Positions 8,655 through 9,882 of a DNA stretch of 9,882 nt are shown piece after piece. Each line of letters begins with the position of its first letter. Position 1 is the stretch's first letter. Source of the stretch: Planctomycetaceae bacterium (lineage in GTDB: Bacteria > Planctomycetota > Planctomycetia > Planctomycetales > Planctomycetaceae); NCBI GenBank assembly GCA_020426085.1, contig JAGQQP010000113.1:1-9882 (forward strand), read 5' to 3'. The notes under the pieces are model-generated. The model was not told where the DNA came from. It saw only the letters and a program-made list of their open reading frames with translations, and ran no database searches. Both the position numbers and the translations under genes were made by a program.

Positions 8655-9479
8655 TCAGGCTGCCTGTTGAATCGGTGATTCTTCCACCTGTTCGTCGGCG
8701 ATGATTTCTTCCACAAGTCCGCCGTAATCTTTGGCACCGGGACAGGAACTGGAATAATCAAAGACGGACTGCCCGTAACTGGGGGCTTCGGCCAGTTTGA
8801 TGTTCCGTCGGATCCGACTCTTGAACACTTTCGCAGTCGCCCACGGCGCTTCCGGATCACTTTCCGTCAGGAAGGCTGTCAGGTCGTCGGTGACGTCGGC
8901 TGCCAGTCGGGTACCGGTTTCGTACAGACAGAGGACCACTCCCGAGACGCGCAGATCGCGGTTCAAACGGCGGCGGACCAGAGCTGTTGTTTCGAGCAGT
9001 TTGGAGAGCCCCTGTAACGCGAAGAAGTGTGGCTGCAGAGGGATGATGACTTCACTGGCCGCCGTCAAAGCATTGATGGTCAGCACACCCAGGGAAGGGG
9101 GGCAGTCCATAATGATGTAGTCGAACGGTTCGGTCTCAGCCATTTTCCGGATGGCCTGACGCAGAACAATTTCGCGGTTTTCGGCGTCTACCAGTTCCAG
9201 TTCGGTCGCAGCCAGATCGAGTGTCGCAGGCACGACCCATAAATTTTTCGCGACCAGTTGGCGGGTTTCGGCGAGGGTTTTGAAACCGGAGAAGACATCA
9301 TAGGCGGTCGGGACGTTTCCGAAGGGTTCGATGCCCAGATGTAACGAGGCATGTCCCTGTGGGTCGAGGTCGATCAGGCAGACTTTCTTGCCCTGCATCG
9401 CCAGGCCGGCAGCCATGTTCACACTCGACGTCGTTTTGCCGACGCCCCCTTTTTGATTCATGATGGCAATGATACGCAT
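8655..9479 (-). CDS. parA: ParA/Soj-type partitioning ATPase
   Basis: Deviant Walker ATPase that binds DNA as an ATP dimer and moves cargo such as ParB-bound origins. It has 274 residues, the size of chromosomal Soj-type ParA, without the N-terminal DNA-binding extension of plasmid type Ia forms. Walker A KGGVGKTT (10-17) has the signature K10 and K15; DLDPQGHAS starts at D37; Walker B is IIMDCPPS with D125; and [21 protein letters not shown] is the usual late motif. The tail is acidic, then [15 protein letters not shown] about 8 nt before the ATG is a good ribosome site, and a promoter candidate lies 28-55 nt upstream. No parB follows, because the gene downstream runs in the opposite direction. 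It could be the chromosomal ParA, or an orphan ParA that positions another cargo. Confidence 0.96.
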   Translation of the reverse strand: MRIIAIMNQKGGVGKTTSSVNMAAGLAMQGKKVCLIDLDPQGHASLHLGIEPFGNVPTAYDVFSGFKTLAETRQLVAKNLWVVPATLDLAATELELVDAENREIVLRQAIRKMAETEPFDYIIMDCPPSLGVLTINALTAASEVIIPLQPHFFALQGLSKLLETTALVRRRLNRDLRVSGVVLCLYETGTRLAADVTDDLTAFLTESDPEAPWATAKVFKSRIRRNIKLAEAPSYGQSVFDYSSSCPGAKDYGGLVEEIIADEQVEESPIQQAA

Positions 9480-9774
9480 CGGGAGTCCTTTCCCTCTTTC
9501 TCTTTGATATTATCGGGTCGCTTACTTGTTTCAAACTCTTATATGGTCACACCTTACGTTTCAGCTGTGTTGGCGCTGTCCGGGGTGTCATGCTCAGTTT
9601 CGGTACTGAAGGTGGGGCAGTATATCTGGTCAATCGAATTTTGGAAACAGGAATTGCGCCGCTGGAAAGTGATTTATTTCACCGGTACTTTCATACAAGC
9701 GCAATGCGTCTGGCTGCCGATCGGTAGGTCAAAGTCTGGCGGTCCTTTAGTCCTGTATTAACGGGTGTTCAAGA
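9480..9774. other. Intergenic region upstream of parA
   Basis: About 295 bases between two minus-strand genes. It contains the candidate parA promoter and a small stem, TCAGT-TTCGGT-ACTGA, at 9594-9609. A + frame from 9543 to 9761 (73 codons) has no ribosome site and an unconvincing composition, so I do not call it a gene. Nothing else was recognised. Confidence 0.4.
9507..9534 (-). promoter_or_regulatory. Candidate sigma70-type promoter for parA
   Basis: On the minus strand TTGAAA (9529-9534, five of six -35 bases) is followed after 16 bases by TAATAT (9507-9512, four of six -10 bases); the overlapping GATAAT at 15 bases is an alternative. The predicted start gives a leader of about 20 nt containing the AAGGAC ribosome site. 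Confidence 0.45.
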
Positions 9775-9882
9775 TCAGGCGCGCACGCCAGCGAGCGTGT
9801 AGACCATTTCGACCAACGGGCCATTCCAGGTCTGATAAGACACTTTAGCGGGGAATCGGTGCGGAGTGATCCGCTGCCTTGT
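9775..9882 (-). CDS. C-terminal end of an unidentified protein (5' partial)
   Basis: On the minus strand the frame is open from the window edge (9882) to a TGA at 9775-9777, giving the last 35 residues of a protein whose start lies outside. The end reads PAKVSYQTWNGPLVEMV, then YTLAGVRA. The composition is protein-like, with alternating hydrophobic residues, and the frame points the same way as parA about 295 nt downstream. I do not recognise the family, and 35 residues are too few to judge. It could be a chance frame, but the other minus-strand frames here are less convincing. Confidence 0.45.
   Translation of the reverse strand, partial: TRQRITPHRFPAKVSYQTWNGPLVEMVYTLAGVRA

Noticed and set aside
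9543..9761. A 73-codon + frame in the gap upstream of parA
   Set aside because: It has no ribosome site, a composition rich in Trp, Val and Ser without a recognisable pattern, and it covers the gap where upstream minus-strand signals are expected.

Overview
The window reads as chromosomal DNA from a planctomycete, probably a relative of Gimesia or Rubinisphaera. This is inferred from gene content and style: a lipoprotein of the DUF1080 family beside a secreted ThuA-like protein, a SpoVG carrying a zinc-ribbon insertion, a UvrA with a long extra C-terminus, moderate GC content, and weak or absent Shine-Dalgarno sites before some genes. No insertion sequence, phage gene, CRISPR array, tRNA or rRNA was found.

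Layout. Positions 1-1983 (+) hold the C-terminal half of a UvrA-type excinuclease ATPase. It ends in an unusual extension of about 360 residues that contains two diverged copies of one domain. A leader region (1984-2247) carries a good sigma70-like promoter and an inverted repeat at the predicted transcription start. It leads into ispE (2248-3165) and spoVG (3204-3866), probably one operon. A 41-nt perfect-armed hairpin (3883-3923) lies between spoVG and a convergent small hypothetical gene (3967-4248, -). A gene-poor stretch (4249-4688) follows. Next is a run of four + genes: DUF1080 lipoprotein (4689-5408), secreted ThuA-like protein (5501-6358), SDR oxidoreductase (6392-7075) and Old Yellow Enzyme-like flavin oxidoreductase (7212-8654). 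A ParA ATPase (8655-9479, -) converges on the last of these with no intergenic base. The window ends with the last 35 codons of another minus-strand gene (9775-9882).

How the genes may work together. UvrA acts in nucleotide excision repair. IspE supplies isoprenoid precursors by the MEP pathway. SpoVG is a small nucleic-acid-binding regulator, and its pairing with ispE echoes the ispE-purR-yabJ-spoVG order of Bacillus. DUF1080 and ThuA domains are both linked to 3-keto-sugar or disaccharide metabolism. Here both proteins carry export signals, so they may act together on sugars outside the cytoplasm, while the SDR and the flavoenzyme are cytoplasmic redox enzymes of unknown substrate. The ParA has no adjacent parB on its downstream side. 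The most unusual items are the duplicated UvrA extension, the zinc-ribbon SpoVG in a conserved gene pair, the altered active site of the flavin oxidoreductase, and several regulatory-looking inverted repeats. No clearly new multi-gene system is evident.
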